A stretch of DNA of 64,000 bases from Gigantopelta aegis (taxonomy: Eukaryota; Mollusca; Gastropoda; Neomphalida; Peltospiridae): positions 32,558,054 to 32,622,053 of the forward strand of contig NC_054704.1 in assembly GCF_016097555.1 (NCBI RefSeq). Reading direction: 5' to 3'. Shown piece by piece: positions 47,129 through 56,425 of this stretch (within the stretch, counting starts at the first letter, position 1; each line of letters opens with the position of its first letter). The notes beneath the pieces were generated by a model. The model did no database searches and had not been told where the DNA came from. It saw only the letters and a program-made list of their open reading frames with translations. Both the position numbers and the translations under genes were made by a program.

Positions 47129-47382
47129 GACACACATTGGGTTACATCGAGAGACCCTAGGGGCGACAACTACATACAGTAGAATCTCATTGGCTCGAAC
47201 ACTGTCGGTGCATCAAAGTCTGTTCGACCCATCGGGTAGTTCGAACCATGCATTCGGCCGTTGTCGGGTGCTTCTGTAACACAAAAATCATTCGGACAAC
47301 CTCGCATGTTATATATGTTATATATATATATAATGGACACACATTGGGTTACATCGAGAGGCCCTAAAGGGCGACATGTGAA
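47030..47382. repeat. Three copies of a ~50-bp block with TA repeats
   Basis: 'atggacacacattgggttac' followed by 'atcgagag(g/a)cc' and 'gggcgaca' occurs at about 47033, 47127 and 47333, each linked to TA runs. The last copy ends just downstream of the ATPase stop. Confidence 0.9.
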
Positions 47383-47394
47383 TAATATGAGTGT

Positions 47395-48676
47395 TCATTT
47401 CTCTTCATCTTCGTCCTCATCATCAGTATCATCACCATCGGTATCGTCGCCGTCTAGTTCGTCCAAATATTCGCCGATCCACGAACGATACTGATTTAAT
47501 TTAGAACGGATCTGAGGTCTCAGATCTCTTTTCGGATTCACAGACTGAAGAATTTTTCTTGTGTTGGGGCCTTTATCAAAGTAATGCATATAAGCCAGGA
47601 AGCGAGAGTACGTGTCTTTAAATAACTTCCATTGTAAAGTCTTCATGTTTCTTTCGATGGCATCTTGGGACATGTTTTTTTCTTCGTAGCGTTTCCACTT
47701 GCTTTCGATATAATCACGATTGATGTCGAATTCACGCTCGATCATCAGACGTATGCCTTCGTTTTCCAGATCGGACGACGGCTCCTCTTCTTCATTTCCC
47801 TCCTTGCACGTTTTAAATCGTAGATGTCGCTGCAAGTCACTCCCGTCTTTAAAGACCAGACCACACGTATCGCAAGACTGCATCCTCTTGACTTTTTTCA
47901 GATAGGGCTCTACCTCATCTTCTTCTTCGTCGTCACTTTCGTAGGCGGGTATGCCTGGTAGTTTTCTCTTGAATGCGTTACTTTGCATGATTTGCACGTA
48001 GAGCTCTTTCTCCGACGGTGGTTGAAACTCTTCTGAGACATTCGCCGTTACGTTCGTGCTTTTATACCATTCGGACGGCCCCGTCTCTAAACCATTTGGT
48101 CGAAGGCGCCAATGTTCGGGCGTGGTCGGTTTCAAGTCCACCAAGAGATGTCCGTAGGGCCTGTGGGTAGCTTCCTCAAACCGTTGCATGAAATGACGAG
48201 TATTTCCAGGATACATCTGCTGTGCCAAGGTTAGGACTTGCTGCTTGTCGATGGGGTTGTTGAACAGTGCCAGGTAATGACAGTTTCTTCTCTGTATCGG
48301 GTCTTTGCTGCTATAGAGGTTCTGGTTGATGGCAATCACCAATAGGTTTCTGTGGTGACTTCCTTCCGTGAACAGATCGGTGATGCGAGAGTCTTTTCCA
48401 GCTGTAGACATCAGGTCATCCAACACGATGAGATTTCTGACTCTGGGATCCAAATAACGATCCTTTTCCAAATTCTCGGGTATGCCTTGAACAAATTTTA
48501 CTCGAGCAACCATTTTGATCGTATCATAGAGAGGTTGCCATCGTTTGTAGAGCCAGTTGATGCGCTGGGGAGGCGGGTGGATTTTACCATCCCGTAGCAG
48601 TTTGTACAACAAAAATGTTTTTCCACACGACGTGGGTCCCGACACGATCATGGTGAACGGATGTAACAATCTTAAG

Positions 48677-48771
<95 letters not shown>

Positions 48772-48879
48772 CTGGGAAGGCTTATTTTCAGATTCCAAGA
48801 GTCCATGTTTATTTCGTACGTGCCGAGTTAGGTCGTGGGTCCAGACATATTTTTTTTGGCAAATGTGACACTGATTCAT
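47395..48879 (-). CDS. C2H2 finger-polyQ-packaging ATPase fusion (494 aa)
   Basis: This is a predicted FtsK/HerA-type (A32-like) DNA-packaging ATPase of a Polinton/adintovirus-like element. Residues 4-25 form a C2H2 finger (C-x2-C-x12-H-x4-H). Residues 36-67 are about 32 glutamines coded by CAG with one CAA. Then come HPFTMIVSGPTSCGKT with Walker A (GPTSCGKT) at 81-88, and LIVLDD, a Walker B strand with two acidic residues, near 150-155. A second finger-like motif (C-x2-C-x12-H-x5-C) is near 330-355, and the C-terminus is a D/E-rich tail. The ATG at 48879 is 60 bases downstream of a TATA-like box. The frame is intact despite the repeat-filled surroundings. The family call rests on motifs and context. 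What the fingers do is unknown; DNA or terminus recognition is a guess. Confidence 0.85.
48679..48774 (-). repeat. CAG (polyglutamine) repeat, 32 codons
   Basis: It is an uninterrupted CAG tract except for one CAA, inside the ATPase frame between the finger and the Walker A domain. Confidence 0.97.
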
Positions 48880-48939
48880 GATGTTGACTGTTGAAGTGTT
48901 CGACGTGAACTGGCGATGTTGAAACTGCCATGCCCTCCC

Positions 48940-48946
48940 TTTTATA
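48940..48946 (-). promoter_or_regulatory. TATA-like box of the ATPase gene
   Basis: TATAAAA lies 60 bases upstream of the ATPase ATG on the coding strand, followed by 'ggga'. Confidence 0.6.
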
Positions 48947-48952
48947 GTCTTC

Positions 48953-49294
48953 TTAGAAATGTTTGTGCCGTTTTTGCCCAGTCTGCTCTCGTCGTTTCCG
49001 TTCCACGCCGCTCTGTTCTCGTTTCCGTTTCTGCTCGGCCTTGGCTTGTTCTACCACCGGTTGCGTTGGGGAGACCATGACGACTTTAGGTGTCGGGGGC
49101 TTGTTCTGTTCCTCGTTTTCTTTTTTCCAAGTGGGATCGTAGAGTTCTAGACATCGATCCACGCTGTACATCATCTGACTTTTCCCACCACGCTGCACTG
49201 AAAAATGAGGTTGAAGTTTGCCTTGGGCTTGCAACTTGTAAAAGCGGGTCCACTTGTCCGCGTCGGGAACGTACAACTTGTACTGGTCTGACAT
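48953..49294 (-). CDS. Small basic protein of the element, function unknown (113 aa)
   Basis: The frame starts at ATG 49294 with MSDQYKLYVPDADKWTRFYK, a well-ordered N-terminal half rich in aromatics. It ends in a strongly basic tail (KRKREQ, ERKRREQ, QKRHKHF) suited to nucleic-acid binding or nuclear import. A TATA-like box is 52 bases upstream and the ATPase gene begins about 75 bases downstream. Position and size suggest a small virion or DNA-binding protein of Polinton-like elements. I do not recognise a defined family. Confidence 0.65.
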   Translation of the reverse strand: MSDQYKLYVPDADKWTRFYKLQAQGKLQPHFSVQRGGKSQMMYSVDRCLELYDPTWKKENEEQNKPPTPKVVMVSPTQPVVEQAKAEQKRKREQSGVERKRREQTGQKRHKHF

Positions 49295-49346
49295 GTTGCG
49301 CCTGTGAAGGTTCTATCTCAAATGACGATGTTACGCATTGCCCTTT

Positions 49347-49354
49347 TATTTATA
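49347..49354 (-). promoter_or_regulatory. TATA-like box of the small basic protein gene
   Basis: TATAAATA on the coding strand, 52 bases before the ATG at 49294. Confidence 0.6.
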
Positions 49355-49444
49355 CTCTCTATAATTTCGCATATGCGCACAAAGATTAAATTTTGTGTGA
49401 TACGTATGGTCCATGCCCCCATCCCAAAGAATAACTCGTGCACA

Positions 49445-49564
49445 GCTCAGGGGCCACTCTCAGCGCCACAGGGTCACACTCAGGGCCATACTCAGGGCCA
49501 CACTCAGGGCCACACACGGGGCCACACTCAGAGCCACACACAGGTCCACACACACACACACACA

Positions 49565-49621
<57 letters not shown>
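49445..49621. repeat. GGGCCACACTCA tandem repeat passing into a CA microsatellite
   Basis: About eight degenerate 12-base units (49470-49545) lead into roughly 35 CA units. They separate the BIR gene from the promoter of the small protein gene. Confidence 0.95.
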
Positions 49622-49626
<5 letters not shown>

Positions 49627-49633
49627 CACCCTT

Positions 49634-49800
49634 ACATTAATAACAAACAAAACGTGTTATTCACATGTTTATTTTACAAAACGAAAAGTAGCACACACGT
49701 GTTTAATTTCTCAACACATTAATAACAAACAAAACGTGTTATTCACATGTTTATTTTACAAAACGAAAAGTAGCACACACGTGTTTAATGTCTCAACACA
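49634..49800. repeat. Tandem duplication of 83 bp at the 3' side of the BIR gene
   Basis: Two adjacent copies of a block with 'acaaacaaaacgtgttattc', 'acatgtttattttacaaaac' and 'agcacacacgtgtttaat' differ at only a couple of bases. Confidence 0.95.
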
Positions 49801-50361
49801 TTGTTAATGTAGGGACATCTTGGGGACAGCCTGTAATGTTCCATCACTGGATCGTCCATCTTCTGCCATCTGTAGGTGCGTAGTCCACAACAGTAGCAGA
49901 CGACGGCATCGTGGTCTCCCGTGTAGAAGAAACCGGCCTTGGCGAGTTCCCTCGGTTTCTGGCGCAACTGTATGGGCCACCACCCAAACGTGCAGAGTCA
50001 GTCTGTAGAATCTTCTCATTTCGGGTCGATGACAGAACAAGTAATGTCTCGAAAGACCACCGCCATCGGCGTCGTAGGCATCATCATCGTAGGGAGTCGA
50101 GTCCGTTTCTCGAGCAGCATCCGTCTGATCCATGGGTTCTTCGTCCACGATTTCGACGGGTTCACGGATATCCGTGGGTTCTTCGTCCACAATTTCACCG
50201 GGTTCACGAGCAGCGTCCGCTTGATCATGTTCTTCTGGTTTGGTAACCACTCTTTTGCATTGGATCGTGTGTCTTTTGGAACATTTGCATACCAAGACAT
50301 CGTCACCGCTGCTACAACTGCTGTTACTGCTGCTGTCCATTCTCGAATATTCCGATGCCAT
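49785..50361 (-). pseudogene. BIR-domain (IAP-like) gene with a frame break
   Basis: BIR domains bind caspases or apoptosis adaptors, and virus-type elements use them to delay host cell death. The frame from ATG 50361 gives MASEYSRMDSS, a Ser/Cys-rich start, then an acidic linker with two similar EIVDEEP repeats, reaching MRRFYR near 50018. The BIR core lies in a different frame, open from 49997 (just after TGA 49998-50000) to the stop at 49785. It includes LAKAGFFYTG and DAVVCYCCGL, with all four zinc ligands in BIR spacing (C-x2-C-x16-H-x6-C). The join therefore needs a one-base shift near 50000-50015. That could be an inactivating indel, a sequencing error or an unusual decoding event. No RING finger follows. 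A TATA-like box is 67 bases upstream. Confidence 0.8.
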
Positions 50362-50427
50362 GCCTGGAACGCACTCTTCACTCTACAACGGTCGACTGGC
50401 GAATGACAAACAGTTCTAAATCTAAGG

Positions 50428-50435
50428 TTTATATA
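50428..50435 (-). promoter_or_regulatory. TATA-like box of the BIR gene
   Basis: TATATAAA on the coding strand, 67 bases before the ATG at 50361 and about 10 bases from the first p53-like decamer pair. Confidence 0.55.
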
Positions 50436-50445
50436 CACAATGTCT

Positions 50446-50465
50446 GAACATGTCCAAACACGTCC
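50446..50465. promoter_or_regulatory. p53-family-like decamer pair in the BIR promoter
   Basis: GAACATGTCC is a perfect RRRCWWGYYY half-site. It directly abuts AAACACGTCC, which has one deviation in the core. The pair lies just upstream of the TATA-like box of the BIR gene. Confidence 0.45.
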
Positions 50466-50488
50466 TGGGTTTTTCCCGTGACGTCACC

Positions 50489-50508
50489 GAGCATGTCTGG
50501 ACACGTCT
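50489..50508. promoter_or_regulatory. Second p53-family-like decamer pair in the BIR promoter
   Basis: GAGCATGTCT is a perfect RRRCWWGYYY half-site. It abuts GGACACGTCT with no spacer, 23 bases from the first pair, between the BIR promoter and the 3' end of the PC4 gene. Confidence 0.45.
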
Positions 50509-50525
50509 AATATCTCGGGTTGCAT

Positions 50526-50996
50526 TCACTCTATGACACCCTTCAGATTCTGATGATCTTGGTAACATGGATCTCTCAGTTCCGGCACAAAGTCGTAGAT
50601 AGTGTCAAAACATTTCTGAAGCTCTTTCCACTGTTCGACAGTCAGTCGAACGCCGCGACGGGAGGGTTTCAGTTCTTGATCACAATACCACCACTGACGA
50701 ATATCCACACCTTTGTAAATGGTCTCGACGTAGACGTTCCCTCCGAGATGTTGTGATGTGTCCTGTTTAAAGGAGACCAGTTCCAACCATTGTTTCATCG
50801 TCAGAGAAACACCTTTCTTGGTGGGAAAAAGTTTTCCACGGTCCTCGTCGAACTGACGAACGTGAATGGCAATGTCCCCCTTCCACAGTTTAGCCACGAC
50901 GTAGACGTTACCGCCGAGGTCTAGTTTGCATCTCGTTTCGTTTTCTTCGTTTTTGACACTGCCCTCTGTAGTGCTTCTGTTATATCCCGATGCCAT
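50526..50996 (-). CDS. Double PC4-like coactivator domain protein (156 aa)
   Basis: PC4 (p15) domains bind single-stranded DNA and act in transcription and replication. Two copies are seen. The first (about residues 28-77) has GNVYVVAKLW, HVRQF, LFPTKKGVSLTMKQW and L-E-L. The second (about 83-133) has GNVYVETIYK, DIRQWW and LKPSRRGVRLTVEQW. Each shows the PC4 pattern of an R-x-[FWY] strand, K/R-P-x-[KR]-[KR]-G-[IV]-x-L-T and a final Q-W-x-x-L helix. I chose ATG 50996 (MASGYNRS); a longer frame exists only with a GTG start. The frame is intact. A TATA-like box is 115 bases upstream. A role in replication or late transcription of the element is inference. Confidence 0.82.
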   Translation of the reverse strand: MASGYNRSTTEGSVKNEENETRCKLDLGGNVYVVAKLWKGDIAIHVRQFDEDRGKLFPTKKGVSLTMKQWLELVSFKQDTSQHLGGNVYVETIYKGVDIRQWWYCDQELKPSRRGVRLTVEQWKELQKCFDTIYDFVPELRDPCYQDHQNLKGVIE

Positions 50997-51110
50997 TTTC
51001 TTCTTTCCAAGTATAGCGCAATCAGACACAGGAACGTAAGTATCATCAACGGTATACGTCTTCTCTCTAGCAGTGTCGTTGAGCGAATGGCAAGCGTCCT
51101 GAATATGGGG

Positions 51111-51118
51111 TTTTTATA
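51111..51118 (-). promoter_or_regulatory. TATA-like box of the PC4 gene
   Basis: TATAAAAA on the coding strand at the inner edge of the right terminal repeat, 115 bases before ATG 50996. The terminal repeat would thus serve as upstream promoter. Confidence 0.5.
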
Positions 51119-51129
51119 GGCCCCCCACG

Positions 51130-51821
51130 GTAGCGTCCCCACGATATCTGGAAGGCAAGACGTGTCTGAACACGCTCTCTGGGGTGACTCATGGCCAACG
51201 TCGTATATGGGCACGTTTCAAACCTACCCCCGACATCTGGCAAAACCTTGGGGATTTTCCTCTGTAATTTTCCACTCCCCCGTTGACCGTTTCTCATTAT
51301 GCAGAGACCTCACTCAAGACGTGTCTGAACACGTTCTGGGATGACTCATGGCGAACGCCTTATATGGACACGTTTCAAATCAACCCACACCTGTCAAATC
51401 CATCTTGTCATCTTAACGACTTCCACACCATCTGTTTCCTGTACATCAAACGGCTGTCACAGTTAAATAAACACCCCATCATTCGGCACCACTCTACATT
51501 AACGACTTCCGCACCATCTGTTTCCTGTACATCAAAGGACCCCCGACGGTTAACACACCCATCAATCTTACCAACATCCGGTGTTTATTGACACAGAGAG
51601 GTCAGGTTCCCACAGCTGTCCAAGTCATTAACCCAATAGCGTCCCCACGCTTAAAGGTCAGCCAGCTGCACGACCCCGAGGTGCACTGACGTCATTAGGT
51701 CACTTAAAGGTCAGCCAATCGGAAGAGGCCACGCCTTAGAGGTCAACCAATCAGAACGCAGGACAGGTCACGTGACCTAGCTCATTTGCATACATGGTAC
51801 CCAAGTGCCCCACCTACTACT
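51130..51821 (-). repeat. Right terminal inverted repeat of the Polinton-like element
   Basis: It is the inverse of 44112-44855 and ends in CCTACTACT followed by the AGTGTA duplication. Compared with the left arm it lacks a segment near the first 'ccagatgtcggggg' block. Confidence 0.9.
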
Positions 51822-51827
51822 AGTGTA
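51822..51827. repeat. Right 6-bp target duplication (AGTGTA)
   Basis: Directly follows the right terminal repeat and matches 44106-44111. Confidence 0.93.
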
Positions 51828-54800
51828 TATAACTTCAGGCCCGTAGCCAACATGATTAGCGGGGGGGGGGGGGGGGGGGGGGGTAGAAATTTCCAGGGTT
51901 TATTGGCTAAGGGCGATAAGAATTTTACAAAGGTAGTCCTTTGGTCGACCATCGATTTTAGAGTCTGGCGAGTATGGTACTACCAGTTAAAAAAGAAACG
52001 CACTGAAACTGAATCGAATGACCAATGTGACAAAACACATTGCGTCTCTGCTGGCGCGAACAACAAATCCGACAGGAGACAATATTACAGAACATGTTCT
52101 ATATTTTGTCAGCGCCGGACAGTCTCAGCTTCTACGATTTTGGTCTGGGGCTGTAAAGACATATTACACAAAACGTATTGCAGACACTTGAATTGTTTTT
52201 GTGTTTTTTTTGTGTGTGTGGGTTTTTTTTTTTAAAGTCATCGGCTTTTTGTAATGGACTGGGTACGCCATAATTATCTAGTAGACCTACTTTTTGACAT
52301 TATTAAATGTTATGGTACAAATTAATCCTATTTAATTAGCTTCTAGTATTTTATTCTGGGACAAAATCAAAATATATCTTGTAGTTTTAACTCGTACTAA
52401 CAATGAAATTGTCCATTACTACAGGGATTATTCCAAAATTCAATTAATTTAGTAGAAAATCCTTTACTGGAAAGTTCATCCCTTTTCAATCTAATTAAAA
52501 TTAGCTCCACAATAGCATGTGGATCTAACAGCAGCCAGTTGGAGCTCATGTCCACCAATCAAAACCTTACTTGCAGAATCATGCCAGTGATTTAAAAATA
52601 ATTTGAAAACATTCCGAATTATCCTGAGGGTATACGACATGTTTCGTGTGAATTACGAATGCCTTAAAACATGTTTTATTTTATAAAATAAATAATTTGT
52701 AATGTAAAACTGAAGACTGATTTATTTGGGTTTTTTTTTATAAATAAATAATTTTTCATGTAAAATTGAAGACTGATAACCCATCCCGTACGTATTGGTA
52801 TGGTTCGCTCTACTGCGGCCACTAAAATAGACTCGCCCAATGCTATACAAGGACGGAGGGGGATGGGTGGTCATGAATGACCGTTGAACTCACTAGAATA
52901 TAGGGACTTAAGACAATAGGTACAACCGTAACACAAAACTAGGATTAACACACAGACTACACGCTCACTTCATCAGTACACAGGGTGCATTGACTAATGA
53001 TAACAATGCACCCGCCCCCATTTAATGGTCCAGCACGTACTCTAATAAGGAACCGGACAAAAGAATACCGTTCTGAGAACACAATTGCAAAGCACGCGGG
53101 GTAAGCTGAACAAAAGAATATCGGCCTCCCCCACCCAAACCCCCAATACTTGCTGCTGGTAATAACTTGGTACTTGGTGATGCCTCGACCAGAAGCGGTC
53201 AGGCCCTTTATAAGGGCCCTATGGGCAACCTAGGGAGACACCACAGCATCGTAAAGGTCTAAAATTAACGAGCTACTCTCGATTCACCAATACCAAAACC
53301 TATATTAGCTCGGCCATTTACCTTTCGATCGACCGTTCAAAATTGGACTTCCACGCAGTTCTACCTTTTAAGGTTTTAGTATCTTTGTACTATGTTATCG
53401 ATTACTTCAGAGAATGCAAGTGAAGCTGCATAAATTGGCTGTTCTATCATTTTTCTTTACACCTGTATTAAAAATATTTAATCTGTATCATTTAATGATA
53501 ATTTGTAAAAAAAACATTTTTATTTATAATGGATTTCTTTTTCCAAAATTTTATTTGGATTAGTATGGGTTTAAAACGTAATATGTTTTTTATATGAATT
53601 TTAACTTTATTCATTATGCAGTTACATGCCAATTCATCGTTTGCCTTTTGACGCAAACGGACTATATACATGGCTATTATTATACATGGTTGTTATTCAA
53701 CAAAAAAAAGTCTAGTTTTGATTTTCGCTGTCCATTTAAATTGGAGGGCTAGTTGAATTTGAGAAGGGCCATTAAGATTTTTCTTCAACTGGCCCAGCTG
53801 GTGACCATGGTTTTCATGTTAATTTTCAACCCTGAATTTCATGTAAACGGAACTCATCAAAAGCGAGCGCCGAAGGCGCGGAGCCGTAAACGGGGGGAAG
53901 GGGGTCCCCAGATATATATATATATAAAAACCCTCATGACCTTATAATAAAAAGAGACCATCCTGAGTTTGTAGCTATATTATCAAGCTGTCGGCTAGTC
54001 TAATCTATTATACATAAAACTTACATCTTTCTTAGGTTAAATAATCTTGCTTCGAATTTAAATAGCTGTATATGCAATAGTTACATTTCTGACCATTCTC
54101 AGGTCGGTAGCAACCAAGTCGGGGGGGGGGGGGGGGAGAGACTATAGCCCCACTTTTATAAACCCGGTTTAAAATATGGCTACCCCCCCACCCCCACACC
54201 AACTAGACTGTGTCCACTACAGATTGTGCCCTCTCCCCTCCAGATATCGTTCCTACAAGCCTGATTCTAATGTTTTATATACCATAGCTCAACTTTCATA
54301 TGTATCATTTAATTTTATTCCAAATACCGAACAAAATTTTTAATAACTTGGTGAAAGAAATCCCGACAAGAATCCTGAATGTATTTATCTGTATAATGCT
54401 TTATAAATATTTAAATTATGTTAAATACAATAAATATCTGCATACATACACGCGCGCACACATTAATATTATTTCAGCCCATATCTGATATTTATTGCGT
54501 ACAAATCCGAACCGATAGTTTGTCGGGCGTTAACAACAAAATCTTTTTTATTTCGTGATAAGCAATAATTCATAAAGGTCTCCAACAAGTCTTGTTGGAT
54601 GTCGACAGAATTTTCGGGTTCCCTACTGATAGAATAATTAATCATGGAGATATTCACATTCCTATTGCGTGGCCTCCCATTATTTATGCCCCCCCAACTT
54701 GTCCACAAGTCTGTTTTTGCGAGATCTCACGTGAGTGCGCAGTGGAATGTGAAAGAGGTCTATTGCACAAGTGTGCGCGAACATTGATGCAATTCCTTAC

Positions 54801-56271
54801 GAGAAAATGAAACGCGGAAGTCCGGAATGCATTGCCTGGTTTACGTTTGGAAATGAAACTACTGTTAAAGTTGAAATTTTTGTCGAGAATGAAACACCGT
54901 TCTTGACTTTTCTTACATGTCATAACCTCCCGGTAACCTGAACCACCGTTCTCGACTTATTTCGATGCCTGTGTATATCACATACCCGACTAAAAACATT
55001 AAATAAAAATAAAAACAAAACAAATATTCTGGCTACAGTAATTTAATGATGTCAGAAATGTGCAGTATACCATTATTGTCACAGAATATTAAAAAAATTG
55101 TTTATGTTCATTTTGACAGTGATACATTAATATAATGTGATAGAAATGCAAGTAAAATGCTTGTAAGTAAACAAATGTGTAAGTTAAGAGAAAGATAAAT
55201 ATGGAAAATAAGGATACAACAATGAAAAATGTAAACTATAATGTCTGTGGTTATTAATCAATCAATCAATCATCAATAATAAATATCTATGTAACTAGCT
55301 ATCTATAAATAATTATCTCACTTGCTCGAATACTAAAAAACCACACACACACCATATATTTATTTATACTTCTGTAAACATTTGAAAAAAGATTGTTCCA
55401 ATACTTTAACATATTGTGCTATCTTACTACATATAATATTTATACAAATACTTTGTCTTATTGACTAAATTCATATTCATTTGTAACAAAGTTCTAAACA
55501 CCTGTAACTGTGACCAATATTTATTAATTTTTATTTGTTAAATATGCAACACAATCTTACGACCTGCCTCAGTGGCACTACAGGCTGGTAGGTACAAGGT
55601 TCGCAGCCCGGTACCAGCTCCAACCCAAAGTGAGTTCTTAAGGGCTCAATGGGTAGGTGTAAGGCCACTACACCCTCTTCTCTCTCACTAACTACTAACC
55701 AATTAACAACTAACCCAATGTGCTGGACAGACAGCCCAGATAGCTGAGGTGTGTGTCCAGGACAGCGTGCTTGAACCTTAATTGGATATAAAGCATGGAA
55801 ATGAAAAACAATCTTACGTTGAAAAAACCCGTTTAAACGTTATTCTTTGGTTTCACAACGTCATCTAGAATTCAAGAGGACAAGAATTCTGTGGAATTTA
55901 ACATCTCTCCTACAATAAACCTATTCATGTCACTAATAGCTTCATCCATAGATGTTCATCTCAATGCATGTTGAAAAAAACATACCTATATCTCATATTT
56001 TTACTTTGTAAAGGCAAGACAAACAAACAAACAATCAAAAAAAGATAAAAAAGTACATTTTCAAATAAAATATGTTACCGGTATCATTGTTACGAGAATC
56101 AATCAAACACTGTACGATCTCAAGTCATAAGCGTAATATCTCAAAATTGCATATGCATAAATGTATCTATAATAAAAATAAGAAGCACTGGTTAAGTACA
56201 TGAAAGTGTAGTAATTTAATGCCTAGCTTTTCTTTTGAATTTGTCATACACCACTGGAAAAGCCTAGTAAC
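51828..56271. other. Gap between the Polinton-like element and DHCR24
   Basis: No supported gene was found. Seen here are poly-G runs at 51860-51882 and 54121-54136, a partial TTAA-foldback copy near 53945-54080 ('gagaccatcctgagtttgt', 'ctaatctatta'), and a SINE at 55563-55812. A repeat shared with 26590-26765 runs over about 54100-54265 ('tcgttcctacaagcctg'). Confidence 0.6.
55563..55812 (+). repeat. tRNA-derived SINE of the second family
   Basis: The head 'cctcagtggcactacaggct' fits an A box and 'aaggttcgcagccc' a B box. The body 'gggctcaatgggtaggtgta' and the tail 'gtccaggacagcgtgcttga' follow. An inverted copy is at 34690-34937. Confidence 0.85.
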
Positions 56272-56322
56272 TTAATGCCTAGCTTTTCTTTTGACTTTGT
56301 CATACACCACAGGGAAAGCCTT
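56211..56322. repeat. Tandem 56-bp duplication of the DHCR24 C-terminal codons
   Basis: 56211-56266 and 56267-56322 differ at five positions. The second block holds the last coding codons and stop of DHCR24. The first lies in the 3' UTR and would still spell a closely similar C-terminus ending KRKARH and a stop. Confidence 0.95.
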
Positions 56323-56425
56323 TGAACAGTCAAGTTGCTCTCGCATGTTATTGTATAATGAGTGGTCGAACATCTTGTAGAATTCTTCCCGTGTCATGTA
56401 GGAGTCGGCATAAAGCATTTGAAAA
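56272..56425 (-). CDS. DHCR24: DHCR24 last exon
   Basis: It encodes [20 protein letters not shown] and [15 protein letters not shown], then TAA. Its final 51 coding bases are duplicated in tandem downstream. Confidence 0.96.

Larger units (their letters stand above)
44112..51821 (-). mobile_element. Polinton/adintovirus-like element (7.7 kb)
   Basis: Inverted repeats of about 0.7 kb begin AGTAGTAGGTGGGGCAC at both ends and are bounded by an exact 6-bp duplication, the size made by Polinton integrases. Inside are four minus-strand genes in the order PC4, BIR, small basic protein, ATPase. The ATPase is the kind used for genome packaging by Polintons and adintoviruses. No DNA polymerase B, retrovirus-like integrase, protease or capsid frame was seen. 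The element is also half the usual 15-20 kb length, so it looks like a deletion derivative or a minimal non-autonomous form. The segment 44.9-47.3 kb is filled with SINEs, microsatellites and short duplications. Confidence 0.88.

Noticed and set aside
48557..48868. Plus-strand frame with a long polycysteine run
   Set aside because: It is the reverse reading of the CAG repeat inside the ATPase gene.
49304..49807. Plus-strand frames rich in Thr-His and Gly-His-Thr-Gln repeats
   Set aside because: They are translations of the CA microsatellite and the 12-base tandem repeat.
54684..54923. Minus-strand frame MTCKKSQERCFILDK
   Set aside because: No recognisable domain, splice context or conservation evidence; probably chance.
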